Source of the DNA: Primula veris
Taxonomy: Eukaryota > Streptophyta > Magnoliopsida > Ericales > Primulaceae
Assembly (NCBI GenBank): GCA_963682055.1
Contig: OY821743.1
Location: forward strand, 12,846,566-12,910,565
Length of the DNA stretch: 64,000 bases
Reading direction: 5' to 3'
Below the pieces are notes generated by a model, which searched no databases, was not told where the DNA came from, and worked only from the letters and a program-made list of their open reading frames with translations. Shown here in pieces: positions 37,570 through 50,285 of this stretch (its first letter is position 1; every line of letters starts with the position of its first letter). The position numbers were made by a program, and so were the translations under genes.

Positions 37570-38397
37570 TGTTAGGTTCAAAGAACAAGTCTATTATACC
37601 ATATTTGTTTGTCATCATATTGCTAAAAATATATTGAGTTAACATATATTGAACTCTTATTATGTTAACAGTTAATGCGTGACACGTTTGTTAAGTTATG
37701 GTTAAATATAAGTTGAAGTTATAATTTCAGTTATAACTGAAACTGGCGGACAGATTACTTGGCGATCAAGTCAAATATTTCTAAAAGGTCCACAAACGTG
37801 AGCAGCAAGTCAAGAAAATTTCGTGCAATCTCAGAAGATTAGATTGAAGAGAATGAAAAGGTTTCCTTGTTGGATTAGAAGACTTGAAGAGGAAAGAAGA
37901 ATCCTAATCAAAAAAGGAAAGAGAGAGAAAATAAATATTTCTTATTTGATTATGATTAGGATTCTTTGTAAGACTATAAATAAAGTCATTTAGACTCTAA
38001 TATTTTGTGTCTCTACATTATAGATTATACAACAAATATAGAGAGAGAGACCCACGAAATATTAGAGAGAAAATATTATTTTGAGAGAAATTCGTGACGG
38101 GATATCATTAGATATTGAGAGGTGTTAGGTATGAGCAATAGTTTGATAGGGAAATACTAGTGAGGGAGTCATTGAGTATTGTAAGATTTGAGTCTACTAT
38201 TGTAAACTTGACAATATCAATAAATATTGGGTGAGTGCCTCGGAGACGTAGATGTGGTGAGCACATCGAACTTCATGATTAAACGTCATGTGTTATTTAC
38301 TATTCTGTCATAACTCTTCAGTTATAATTGAAACAGAATCTCGGTTATAACTGAAACACGTAACAGCATTCGGAACATTAGGCAAACGTATTTTTCA
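37570..38397 (+). repeat. Sirevirus-like 5' LTR
   Basis: Starts TGTTAGGTTC, ends TTTTTCA. TATA-like CTATAAATAAAG near 37975. It holds palindromes TTCAGTTATAACTGAA (37726-37741) and a one-base variant at 38317-38332, and a GATGTG/CACATC stem at 38251-38267. Confidence 0.93.
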
Positions 38398-38399
38398 AT

Positions 38400-38411
38400 T
38401 GGTATCAGAGC
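38400..38411 (+). promoter_or_regulatory. Primer-binding site (initiator Met tRNA)
   Basis: TGGTATCAGAGC two bases after the 5' LTR. Confidence 0.95.
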
Positions 38412-38440
38412 TTCACACCTAACTATACTTGGTGTGGATC

Positions 38441-41400
38441 ATGTGTTCTGAATATATGGAGTTATTTAAGAATGGTGGATCGTTCAACAAAGCACCGTTG
38501 CTTGAAGGAAGTTCGAATTATAGCACATGGAAAGTGAGGATTAGACCTTTTATTAAATCTCAAGACGAAAAGGCATGGAAATCTATTATAAAGGGTTTTG
38601 AAGTACCAATGCTCACTGATGAAGAAGGAGAAGAATATCCAACCCCAGAAGATACTTGGTCTGAAAAAGAGGAGAAGGATTCTAATGCAAACGCAACTGC
38701 ACTTCATGCGATCTTTAGTGCGGTTCATCCTAACTTATTCAAATTAATATCCATGTGTGGAGTTGCAAAAGAAGCTTGTGATATTTTAAAGATTACATAT
38801 GAAAATACAAGCCGAGTCAAAGCATAAAGACTTCAACAACTTACAACGAAGTTCGAAAACCTAAAGATAGAGGAGCACGAAACCATAGAAGAGTTTTATT
38901 CTAATTTATGTGTGATTTCTACTGAATCTCATGCTCTTGGAGAGAAAATTCCAGAATCCAAATTGGTGAAGAAAATCTCGAGATCTCTACCTCAAAGATT
39001 CGAAATAAAGGTAACAGCTATTGAAGAGTACAACAACATCGAAAGTATGAAGATGGAAGATCTTATGGGTAATCTCAGAACCTATGAGATGAAGTTTGAG
39101 TCACCAAAACGTTCGGTTAAAGGTATTGCTTTTCATGCTAAAAAGTCTCCGGTCGCAAATTCAGTTGTAACTGAATCTGAAACTAAATTTGATGATGAAG
39201 AATTTGCTCTTTTAGCCAAAAAGTTATATAAAAGGTTTTTCAAAAAGAAAGTTGGTGATGGAGAAGTTAGTAAACCGTTTCAGAAAAAGGAGTTTAAACC
39301 AAAAATTTATGAGGAGAAGCAACCTGAAACAAAGTGGAAATCTAGGGAGTTTAAACCAAAGAGGATTCAATGTAGAGAGTGTATGAGTTTTGGTCATGTT
39401 CAAGCTGAATGTGCGAATATGCTTAAGAAGAATAGGGCTTCAAGGGCAGCAACTTTTAGTGATGAATCTGGTAATGATGGTGAAGATTGTGAGGAAACAA
39501 ACTATACAAGTTTTATGGCTATCTTGAAAATCAATACGAAACGTGCGAAAAACTCAAAATCCATCTCAGTTACAAACTCAGTTGTAACTGACACCGAAAC
39601 TGAAGAAGGGTATTACTCCGAATCTGATAGTTGTGATGATGAAACTATTACTATAGGTAAGGTAGAAGAGAAATATCTAAAGTTGTTCAAGAGGTTTACA
39701 GTTGTGTTTAAACGGGTAAAAGAGTTGGAAGTTGAAAATTTGGGGTTAAAGAGAAGAAAATTCAACTTGAAGCTCAAAAGAGGATCAAGCTTCTCAACAA
39801 TGAGACTGAAAAGTTAGACAAAGTGCTTTCATGTCAAATGTATGCAAAGGACAATACTGGATTGAGTTATTCTGGAGCTAATGGAAGTGGAAAGACCGTG
39901 TTCGTGAAAGGCACAACAAGCAAAGAAACTCTACAACCCACTGTAAGTACAAGAAGGTGTTCAGTTGTAACTGAAAGTGCAACTAAGAACAGACTGTTCT
40001 CATTTGTAACTGAAGCTGCAACTGGAAATTACTTGAGGTTATGCTATTTTTGTAATAGATCTGGACACACTTGAGCTTTTTGCAATAAAAGATTTTTGAG
40101 TTATCAAAAACATTTTTTTCAGGGTTTATAAACAAACATCCAAGTGGGTCTGGAAGGTTAAAAGCAAAAGTGAGATAACTACTTGTAATAAGACTACTTT
40201 AACCTCCTTGAATGCTGCTGTTTCTACTTCTTGTTATTTTGACATTGGTTGTTCCAAACATATGACTAGTAATGCTAAATTCTTAAAGAATGTTAGGAAT
40301 ATATCTGGTAATTCTGTTGTGTTTGAAGGTGGTGACAAAGGTCTTGTGATAGGTAAAGGTACTTTAAATGTTAATGGCATGCCTAAGCTTAAAAGTGTTC
40401 TATTGGTTAAAGGTTTAAAAACTAATATGTTAAGTGTTAGCCAATTGTGTGATAATTCTATGCATGCTAAGTTTAATAAGGATAAATGCCTTGTAACCAA
40501 TGATAACAATGACTTAATCATGATTGGAATGAAATGTAGTGATAGTTGCTATGTGTTTGATAAGTCTGTTGCAAATTTACCTAAAGTCAGTTGTAACCTA
40601 GCTATAACTAATAATCCTAAAATTTGGCACAAACGTCTAGGGCATGTAAACTATAAAACTCTTGCTAAAATTGTTAATTCTCAAGTTGTTAGAGGAGTAA
40701 CTGAACTGAAAGTCAAACTACCTAGTACTTGTGGTGATTGTATGAAGGGAAAGCAAAGTAAAAGTGTTCATAAAAGTGTTGGTCAGATTTATACTACTAG
40801 GGTGCTTAAATTGTTACATATTGATCTTATGAGCCCCATGCAAACTGAAAGTATTGGTGGTAAAAGATATATTCTTGTGTTTGTTGATGATTTTTCTAGA
40901 TACTCTTGGGTAGCTTTTCTTAGAGAAAAATCTGAATCTTTCGATGTGTTTAAGAATCTGTGTTTGAAACTGCAAACTGAAAAAGGTTATACCATTGGTA
41001 AAATTGTTAGAATTAGGAGTGATCATGGAAAAAAGTTTGAAAATTCCAAATTTGCTGATTTTTGTGATTCTTTAGGAATTTCTCATGAGTTTTATGCTCC
41101 TAAAACCCTCCAACAAAATGGTATTGTTGAAAGAAAGAATAGGACTATTCAAGAGATGGCTAGAGTTATGTTGAATTCTAACAAACTTGGTTAGAGATTG
41201 AGGGCTGAAGCTGTTAATACTGCTTATCACATAGTAAATAGGGTCTATCTCACTAAAGGAACTAATATGACATCCTATGAGATCTGGAAAATAAGAAAGC
41301 CTAATTTGAGTTACTTTCATGTGTTTGGTTGTGTTTGCTATATTCGTAAAGATAGAGAACACCTAGGAAAGTTTGACTCTAAAAGTGATGAAGGTATTTT

Positions 41401-43355
41401 CTTAGTATATTGTGTGAACAGTAGAGCTTATAGAGTCTACAATTTGAGAACTCATGTTATCATGGAATTTTATAATGTTGTTTTGAATGATCTTAAAGAT
41501 ATATCTGAGTGTGCAGGTGAAGATGGTATGATAGGTTTGATGGATACAACCATGGAAGAACAGATGGATGAAAAGCAAAAAGAGTCAGCTACTGCACCAG
41601 TTGTAACTAAGGAACTATCCAATGAGTTGTCTGAAAAAGAATCTGAAGACTCAGTTGTAACTGAGACTGCACCAGTTGCAACTGAATCTGCAACTGAACA
41701 ACGAGATAGAAGTGTGAAGTATGTGAGGACTCGGAAAAATCACCCATTGGACAACATCATTGGAGAGGTAAGTGCAGGTATGAATACTCGACGAAAACAC
41801 CTCAATCTTGTTAGTTTTAATTGCTATATATATCAGATTGAGCCTAAGAATGTTAATGAAGCTTTATTACATGATGAATAGATTTCTGCTATGCAAGATG
41901 AATTGAGTCAGTTTGAAAGGAATGATGTATGGACTTTTGTGCATAGGCCTGAAAATAAGAATATAATTGGTACTAAATGGATTTTTAGAAATAAAACTGA
42001 TGAGGATGCTACCATTGTTAGAAATAAGTCTAGGTTAGTTGCTCAAGGTTACACTCAAGTTGAAGGAATTGATTTTGATGAGACATTTGCGCCTGTTGCT
42101 AGAATTGAATATATTAGAATGTTGTTGTCTCTTGCTTGCTTATATGATTTTAAATTGTTTCAACTTGATGTTAAAAGTGCTTTTCTTAATGGCAATATTT
42201 TAGAAGAAGTATATGTTAAGCAGCCAAAGGGATTTGAAGATCCTCATAAACCTGATCATGTTTTCATTTAAAGAAAGCTCTTTATGAATTAAAACAAGCT
42301 CGTAGAGCATGGTATGGTAGATTGGCAAAAAAAATTTATTCGAAAAGGTTTTCTAAGTGGGGGAGTTAATAAAACATTGTTTACAAAGAGAACTCCTAAG
42401 GATATTATAGTTGTTCAGATTTATGTGGATGATATTGTGTTTGGTTCTACCTCTATGAGTTGTGTTGATGAGTTTATTGCTGATATGAAAAGTGAATTTG
42501 AGATGAGTGGTGGTGATTGAATTTCTGTCTAGGTTTGCAATTTAAGCAAAGTGATAAAGGCATATTTTTGTGTCAAAGTAAGTATGCTGGAAATCTAGTT
42601 ACTAAATTTGGTTTGTCTGATAGTAAAGAGAAAATGTCACATATGAGTTCTAACTTAAAATTGTATAAGAATGAGAAAAGTAAGCCTGTTTGTCCAAGTT
42701 TATATAGATCTATGATTGGTAGCTTACTTTATTTGACTGCTAGTAGACCTGATTTGTGTTTGAGTGTTTGAGTTTGTGCTAGGTACTAAGCTAATCCCTT
42801 ACAATCTCACTTATTAGCTGTTAAGAGGATTATTAGATATGTGAAAGGAACTATTAATCTAGACTTGTGGCTAAGGATACTAACCATCATTTAGTTGAGT
42901 TTTGTGATGCTGATTGGGCTGGTAATATTGATGATAGAAAGAGTACATCTGGTGGATGTTTTTACTTTGAAAATAACTTAGTATCTTGGTTTAGTAAGAA
43001 GCAAAGTTGTATCTCTTTATCTACTGCAGATGCAGAATATATAGTAGCTGGTAGTGGTTGTACTCAACTTTTATGGATGAAACAAATGTTTGAGGATTAT
43101 AATATTAAACAAGAGGTTTTTACTTTATATTGTGATAATAAAAGTGCTATTGATTTAGCTAATAATCCAGTACAACATTCTAGAACAAAGCATATAGACT
43201 TAAGATATCATTTTATTAAAAAACTTGTTGAAGAAAAATGTCTAGTTTTGGAACATGTTGTAACTGAGAAACAACTGGCAGATATATTTACAAAACCATT
43301 GGATGTTAAAAGGTTTGAATCCCTAAGAAGTGATCTTGTGATGTGTTATTATTAA
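38441..43355 (+). pseudogene. Sirevirus-like gag-pol, stops and frameshifts
   Basis: Domains in order: gag from ATG 38441 (NYSTWKVRIRPF), two CCHC zinc knuckles (CRECMSFGHVQAEC near 39370 and CYFCNRSGHT near 40040), protease, integrase zinc site HKRLGH...CGDC, integrase core (SDHGKKF, QQNGIVERKNRT), reverse transcriptase with YVDD (42424-42435), RNase H (CDADWAGN, CDNKSAI) to stop at 43353-43355. In-frame stops lie at 38825, 40075, 41192 and 41879, and two more near 42769-42791. Frame changes occur near 39750, 40090-40140, 42265, 42335, 42512 and 42860. The protease triad reads Asp-Ile-Gly (40241-40249) instead of Asp-Ser/Thr-Gly. It is not functional. Peptide VVTES recurs because of a recurring DNA word (see findings). 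Confidence 0.9.
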
Positions 43356-44657
43356 TCTATCTGGGTAAATAAATTGTTGTTTATTATGAGAATGATCAGT
43401 TACAAACACTTGAATAAATCTGCATAAGCCGCATATAATTTTTCTGAAAAAGAGTGAAGTTTTGCTTAATAAAATGAGAATTGACACTAATAATCTGTTT
43501 TGTAATTCTGCTGAATATGCTGTAAAATGATGACTCTGGACAAATGTCTCTCACTGCTTGCATAAAGATGTTTTTTTATCCTTTTTTTCCCATTGGTTGG
43601 ACAATTTAGAACTGAACACGCAGTAGGATGGCAGCAGAACGAGTTAAAGCTCAGTTAAAACTGGGACTGATACTATGATCTGACTGATGATAAAAAGTTG
43701 TCGTGGATTAATTTCAAGTTTATTAATGATGACGTGTTCTATAAAGTGTCAATTTCTTAATAAAAAAAAGGTAATATTGATCAATTTTTCTTGGAAGAAG
43801 TAATTGTGTGTTTTGGTTCCAATACAGTTTCAAGTGTCAGTTGTAACTGAGATGCAACTCAAGTGAACATAAAATTTATTTTTACTTGATAAATTGGTTA
43901 TTTAATTAAAAGTGAAAAAACCATTGTTTTCTTGTGCAAAATGTTCTGGGCAATAGAATGGAATATCAGCAATTTTTATTGTGCTAAAAAAACTTAAGTT
44001 TTGCGGTTATAAAGTGATGTATTTGATTAATAGTTAAAACTGGTTTTTTTTTTACTCTTAAACTTGAAAATTCGTCCTTGTTTAAACTTATATGCTCTTA
44101 AACTTTGTTTTCTCATTTAAAAGAAGAGTTACAGCTGATTAAGCCGTCATGGTTGTATGGAGCTTTGTTTTGATAAAATTCTTGTGAGTTATCTGAGGAT
44201 ATTGGTGAGTGATAATATGGTTGTTGGTTGTTTGATGAGAGTGATTATGGGTATATTGGTTCTAGTTTGGTTGATTATGATGAGTGTGGTGCATTGTAAC
44301 CTTGTCAATATTATGACAAAAATGGGGAGTAGATTGATGAGTTGTGAGAGAGCAATGAGCTTGACTTTGAGGATGATTGTTTATATTTCTATTTTTGAGA
44401 ATGTCTGCTCTGATTGATTGCTTGTTTTGATAATACTTTAAAGGTTTATCTTTCTGATCTTATATGCTCATATGCTTAAAAGTGTGAAAGTGTTTTATGT
44501 TTTTCTGAGATGTGACTTGCAGGGGGAGATTTGATAAGTTTTGTGCTTAAATAATTGATTTTATGGTTTAACTGTGTTGATAACCTTATGGGGGAGTTTG
44601 TTTTTCAAAATTTTTACAACTCAATGTTGTTGCCAAAATAATGACATAGGATGAGAT
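43356..44657 (+). other. 3' noncoding part of the Sirevirus-like element
   Basis: No conserved ORF. It holds a TCAGTTGTAACTGA word (43837-43850) and polypurine tracts at 44522 and 44591. The tract next to the 3' LTR is altered to AGGATGAGAT. Confidence 0.7.
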
Positions 44658-45483
44658 TGTTAAGCCCAAAGTACAAGTCTATTGTACCATATTTGTTTGT
44701 CTTCATATTGCTAAAAATATATTGAGTTAACTTATATTGAACTCTTATTATGTTAACAGTTAATGCGTAACACGTTTGTTAAGTTATGCTTAAATATAAG
44801 TTGAAGTTATAATTTCAGTTATAACTAAAACTGCCGGACATATTACTTGACGATCAAGTCAAAGATTTCTAGAAGGTCCACAAACGTGACCAGTAAGTCA
44901 AGAAGATTTCGTGCAGTCTCAGAATATTAGATTGAAGAAAATGAAGAGGTTTCCTTCTTTGATTAGAAGACTTGAAGAGGAAATAAGAATTCTAATCAAA
45001 GAAGAAAAGAGAAAAAAAGGAAATACTTCCTATTTGATTAAGATTATGATTCTTTGTAAGGCTATAAATAGAGCTATTTAGACTCTAATATTTTGTGTCT
45101 CTACATCATAGATTATACATCAAATATAGAGAGAGACCCACAAAATATGAGGGAGAAAATATTATTTTTGAGAGAAATTCGTGACGGGATGTCATTAGAT
45201 ATTGAGAGATGTTAGGTAGAAGCAATAGTTTGATAGGCAAATACTAGTGAGGGAGTCATTGAGTATTGTAAGACTTGAGTCTACTATTGTAAGCTTGACA
45301 ATATCAATAAATACTGGGTGAGTGCCTCATAGACGTAGATGTGGTGAGCACATCGAACTTCATAATTAAACGTCGTGTGTTATTTACTATTCTGTCAGAA
45401 CTCTTCAGTTATAACTGAAACAGAATCTCGGTTATAACTGAAACGCGTAACAACATTCGGAATATTAGGCAACGTATTTTTCA
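44658..45483 (+). repeat. Sirevirus-like 3' LTR
   Basis: Starts TGTTAAGCCC, ends TTTTTCA. It keeps the perfect palindrome TTCAGTTATAACTGAA at 45404-45419 and the TATA-like CTATAAATAGAG near 45062. Confidence 0.93.
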
Positions 45484-45488
45484 AGAGT

Positions 45489-47849
45489 CTTTCATAATTA
45501 CATCGTTTGATAAACTAATAGATAACTATTTTTCAATATAAACTATCAAACTATTACTCAACCACTCATTATTCATCCGGTTGCGAAGTCGAGACTTCAC
45601 AATCTTAATTCCTGAAAATGCTCACTCTACTGTGGCTGTTGCAACTGGTAAAATCAAAGCCAAAGATAAAATTTTATAAACCAACGGGAATGTTAAGTTT
45701 CTTTTACTTTCAACCATCATCCTATTAACATCACTAATTCTTTTTAAGTTGAGAATATCAACATTTGAGCGCATATCCATAATAAAATTTTCAAGTTGAT
45801 TTGAAAGTGATAAAATGTCAAAGTCCGAGAAATCATTAGGATAAAACTTTGCAAATTTAATCAATTTTCCAATGTCGAATGAGGAGAATGAGTCATGTGA
45901 ATCTAGGCATGCAATGCAAAGCAACAAGTCCGTGCTTGACTCACTGAATCGGTTATTTAGCTCTTGAAGTTGCATATCTATCATGGAGTTAAACAAGTCA
46001 ACACGATAATGATGAAAATTTGTTTTCTGATGAGCTTTACGTAACGATTTTCCCTTCACTACATATGCATCTTCCATACTTAGAATAGAAACATCATATT
46101 TTTTTTAAAAAAAATAGAAACTTTCGCTACTAAAGAATCCCATCCATCGTCCCTCAACTTTTGAAGTCATCTTTTAGAAATATCAACCAATTTTGCAGCA
46201 TTCTCAATATCTTGATCTTTTCTTTGTAATGCTTGTGATAAATCGTTTGTAATCCCCAATATAGTTTCCATCATATGTATCGTGAACACATAATCAAAAG
46301 ATTGTATAGAAGTTATCAAAATAGATGACACATACTTGTGACGATCTTTTGACTCATCGTTTGTAATCTCATCAAGCACGTCAACCACAACGTCAAACAA
46401 ATTAATCAATCTACCAAGAGTTCTATAATGGGATCTCCAATGAGTATCACCCAGATGGACAACACAACTTTCTTGATTCAAGTATCGCCCAGTAACAATT
46501 TCCTCATTTGCTAGCTCATCAATTATTCTAATAGCTTGTGCATCTCATAGCATATCTTTTTTTTTACAAGAGCCTCCGACTGTATTTACAATATCAGAGA
46601 TAAAGAAGAAGAGATCATTAACAAGTGAATGTTTTTTCGCTACCCCTACTAGAGCTAATTGAAGTTGGTGAACAAAACAATGAATGTAATGTGCAGACAC
46701 ATTCTCTTTCAAAATAAGAGCCTTTAATCCATTGAATTCTCCTCACATATTGCTAGCTTCCGTCATATCCTTGTCCACGCAACATAGAAATACTTAAGTT
46801 GTGTTTTGATAACAAATCATCCAAAGCTTGTTTAAGAGACTTTGCCGTGGTGTTTGCAACTTTTTTAAGACCCAAAAAATGTTCTACTACACATCTTTTT
46901 TTATAAACAAATCGTAAAACTACATCCATTTATTCTTGTGTGGGCACATCACGTGCTTCATCAATCAAAACAGAAAATAGACCACCATCGAGCTCTTTAA
47001 TTATAAGTTTAGTTTCACGAGTAATAACTTTAAAAATATCTTTCTGAATGTGCGGTGAGGTTAATTTTAAAATTCCTTTGGCATTTCCAAGCACAACCTT
47101 ACTAACCTCTTCATTGTTATCAGCAAGAAATTGCAAAAGGTCAATGAACAAACCTTTGTTATTTGAATTTTTGGGAGAAATGGGAGACGATGATGCAAAA
47201 GAAATCGACCACACTTAATTGACGATGCAAGTTGAAGTCTATAATCGTGTTTCGCCTGATCTGTCATCTTAGCATAAGCAGTTTCAATATGTTGCTCTTG
47301 TTTACCTAGATTTTTACATTTTTCATACGCTTTGAAATGAGAACTATTTGACCCCCCTTCGTGTTCTAGAAACCTTTCTCTGTTTTTCCAATTTGTATAC
47401 CCTTCATTGACAAAAATACCACGGCCTCCTTGATTACCACATTCATTCTTAAATAAGTAGCAATAAAAACAATATACAGCCTCTTTCGTGACACTATACT
47501 CTAACCATGTGTACTGTTTGAACTAAAAACGAACAAATCCCCTGGATTTTTTCCCAAACTTAGTCATTTTAAAGTCATGTTCATTATGTTGGCATGGTTC
47601 TTCTAAAATATAATGTCTACGAACTCAGTCACGAATATTTGGATCATAATCCAAAATTCATTTTCTTAGAGCAGGATCAGAGGGAAGATCAGGTAAGTCA
47701 AAATCCCTATTCTTTTTCATGGCAGTGTCATTATTTGATTTTGGAGAGGATTCAGTTTGAATAATTGATGGATTTTCTACAGGAATTTCACTAGCAGAAC
47801 TTGTAGAAGTTTCATCAAACCTTGGCTTTTTAGCGAAATACGTCAACAT
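45489..47849 (-). pseudogene. hAT transposase-like gene (TTF-type zinc finger), broken
   Basis: Reading on the minus strand from ATG 47849: an N-terminal low-complexity piece (MLTYFAKKPRFDE), then FDLPDLPSDPALRK, a TTF-type zinc finger region (YCFYCYLFKNECGNQGG), the DUF4371 region with LISISMLRGQGYD-like text near 46785 and DTHWRSHYRTL (46420-46455), and finally the C-terminal hAT dimerisation region with LATATVE and RLRNRM near 45560-45640. This is the domain order of TTF-type zinc finger/hAT dimerisation proteins. Many stops and several frameshifts make it a pseudogene. Its last part continues across the Copia insertion into 37419-37569. Confidence 0.8.
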
Positions 47850-48249
47850 CGTTATCTAATCAAATTGAAATTATATAAACTATATCAAAAATAGTCTTAC
47901 TGAATTCAAACAAATTGTTGTTTACCTGTAAAAATACTATCTATAAATAATAAATGAACAAATAATCAAATTAGACACGGGAAAAAATGTTTGAGCATCT
48001 TACAGACATGCGGGATGAGTAGGCGGCGAAGAGACGACGAGTGAGTCCAATTGTCAAAACTCTATCTCTTTGTTTTTTTTTATGTACCCTAATCTCTCGG
48101 TGTATGATGTAATAAAATAATTAAAGAAAAAATCAACATTAAATATAAAGTATATTTATATCTAACGACATATTTATTAATATAATTAAAGGGTATGGGT
48201 ATAATTGTAAATTTCAAGTAAAAATTCATGGGGGGCCTATGTGATGTTG

Positions 48250-48846
48250 TAAGACAAGTCTGTCTAGTTTACAACATCAAATACTTTTATCTATTTTATA
48301 TATTTATAATACAATTTACCACATCATCTTTTCTAAAATATATGTAAGTTAACAGAATTTCATTACAGCAGTTTATCTAAAATAAACTCTTCCAAAATAA
48401 ACTCTATTAATGTCTTTTTGACATTGTCGGTCCCAATACCAGATAGAAGGAGAGGGTTGCGGTAGATTGGCAACCAGCATAAACCTTTTGTCGAATCCAC
48501 TATATGAAACCAAATGAGAAATTCGTTGGAGCGTACCGTTCTGAAGTGACGCGCCACACCAGACCATGGGTGTGGTGATAAATGGGCAATGGAGTTTCCT
48601 GGAAGCGAGGCGTCACAACAGCGTTCGGATGTGGCAAAAATAGACAAAGGTTATTACATTTTCATGAAGGGCGCATGTTAAAAAATAGGTGTGTGTGTGG
48701 TGGTGGTGGTGGAGGGGGATAGTGGTTTAGAGTCTCAATTAAGCTCAGGTATCATTTTCCTTCTATTTCAATTGATCTTTCCATACTTCTTTTCCCATTT
48801 ATTTCACGTTTCTAATCCGACATATTACTTTCCACTGAATTATTTA
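48250..48846. other. Short region between hAT and MITE, no gene
   Basis: 48370-48650 has open frames on the minus strand in two registers, but nothing recognisable. It may be a fragment of a dispersed repeat. A GTGGTGGTGG run lies at 48697-48713. Confidence 0.35.
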
Positions 48847-49177
48847 GGCTGTGTTTGTAATATGGAAAATATATGGAAAAAAGAAAAAACGATTTACTAA
48901 GATTTTTTTTTTGTTATATAGGAAAACCAATAAAAAAGAAAAAATGAAAAAATTTTGTTTGTAAAGTGAAGGAAACCATTTTCCTTACAAAAGTGGAGAG
49001 AAAAGTAAAAAAAATGAGAAAATTAAGTCTAGCTCTCTCTCCCTTTTATTTTATTTTTCTTTCCTTTTTTTTTTTCCAATCTTTCAAACACATGAGTGAA
49101 AAATGATTTCATGTTAATTTTCATTTCTCTTCCTTTTTTTTCTTTTCCCGACACATTTTCAGGTTACAAACACACCC
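48847..49177. mobile_element. Tourist-like (PIF/Harbinger) MITE, 331 bp
   Basis: Left end GGCTGTGTTTGTAA and right end TTACAAACACACCC are inverted repeats, and TTA is present on both flanks (48844-48846 and 49178-49180). A TTA target duplication is the rule for this superfamily. No coding capacity. Confidence 0.75.
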
Positions 49178-49180
49178 TTA

Positions 49181-50048
49181 GTTTATTGTTTTGTTCTTGC
49201 TATATCCGTTCATTATTTGTACATTTAAAATAATTTATTTACTCATGCATACAGAGTCGGAAATCAATTCAGTCCTAAGAAATTCGAACATAACGACGTA
49301 GAACACCAATTTTTGGTTCCTATCAATTTTAAAACCATGATAGGGAGTGAGAAATATCTAAGAGCATATGCATATGTGTCCTTAAATACACCATTCAACT
49401 CACATATTTTTGCATTCTGTTCAAATATTGGGAGCAACCGCATTAGTTGACTTAAATTTAAAATGATTAGAAATTTTTTAATAATTTTTAAGTAACCATT
49501 TAACTTTATATAATTTATCAGCTTTTCTATTAATTTTTCTATTTTAAGCATATATTATTAATTTAGTCTCCACCAAGTATTTTTTTCACTCTCTTGTGAC
49601 TCTTATTAAATATTTTGTATTGTGAAGTGAGAAACTTATTAGTTCTATATAGATAGGAATGGTGAGGAATAACAACACATTCATTGTATCTAGGGTACCA
49701 TTTTGCAAACTTCATATTCCAAGGGACTAGAGAAAATGTGATGTGAGTAGGCTTTTTTTTCCACTTAATTCCTATATTCTTGGAAAACAAGTGATATAAG
49801 GTTTGAGATGCAAATGCTGAGCATCCGGTCTCACAGCATCCGTACCAGGTATTTCAACCATTTCCTCAAAACTAACGCATTTTATATCTTTTAAATAACC
49901 GTTTACATTTACACAAAATTTCAGATTTCTTATTAATTTTCTTATAATAACTCTATATATTATTTTTTATTTGTTTATTATCTTTTAATAATTATAATAA
50001 TTTTACAACCACAAAAATGTGGACCCATGATAGTTTATTACTATTATA
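49181..50048. other. AT-rich spacer, no gene
   Basis: Only weak minus-strand open frames (49264-49551 and 49563-49790) without recognisable domains. Low-complexity AT sequence. Confidence 0.4.
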
Positions 50049-50283
50049 CTCCCTCCGTCCCCAAACAAATATCTCCTATGAAAATACATGCAACTTTGAC
50101 CATCAAAAATTTCATATCAAAATTACCGAAATGAAAAAATCGAAAATTTCATCATATAATTCTAACCATAAACTACATGATTAACTTTTGAAATAATTTT
50201 TCCCGGCAATCTAAATATGAAAAAATTATCGGTCAAAATTGTACGTATTTTCGTAGGGGACTTTTGTTTAGAGACAGATGAAG
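50049..50283. mobile_element. Stowaway-like (Tc1/Mariner) MITE, 235 bp
   Basis: Left end CTCCCTCCGTCCCC, right end AGAGACAGATGAAG (a degraded inverted copy), with TA on both flanks (50047-50048 and 50284-50285). These are the standard Stowaway ends and target site. Confidence 0.8.
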
Positions 50284-50285
50284 TA

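Larger units (their letters stand above)
37570..45483 (+). mobile_element. Sirevirus-like Copia retrotransposon, 7.9 kb, nested in hAT
   Basis: LTRs 37570-38397 (828 bp) and 44658-45483 (826 bp), target duplication AGAGT (37565-37569 and 45484-45488), primer-binding site 38400-38411, a decayed gag-pol (38441-43355) and a 1.3-kb 3' noncoding part with GGGGGAG tracts (44522, 44591). Sirevirus affinity rests on the gag sequence type, the long 3' noncoding region, repeated polypurine tracts and LTR palindromes. Confidence 0.93.
37419..48241 (-). mobile_element. hAT transposon split by a Copia insertion
   Basis: The left end at 37419 reads CAGGGGCGGAACCAGG, a common plant hAT terminal inverted repeat. 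An 8-bp direct repeat TGATGTTG flanks it at 37411-37418 and at 48242-48249, the length expected for hAT target duplications. The right end (GGGGCCTATG, 48232-48241) is only a weak match to the inverted repeat, so it is decayed or the border is slightly off. Without the Copia element (37570-45483 plus 5-bp duplication) the hAT is about 2.9 kb. It carries a broken minus-strand transposase gene. Confidence 0.7.

Noticed and set aside
44157..44417. 86-codon ORF in the 3' part of the Sirevirus-like element as an envelope-like gene
   Set aside because: It is short, Met/Val/Ile-rich by base composition, and has no signal peptide or domain pattern.
48363..48647. Two overlapping minus-strand ORFs (94 and 64 codons)
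   Set aside because: Two registers of the same text look open, but neither has a domain I can name; a decayed repeat is more likely.
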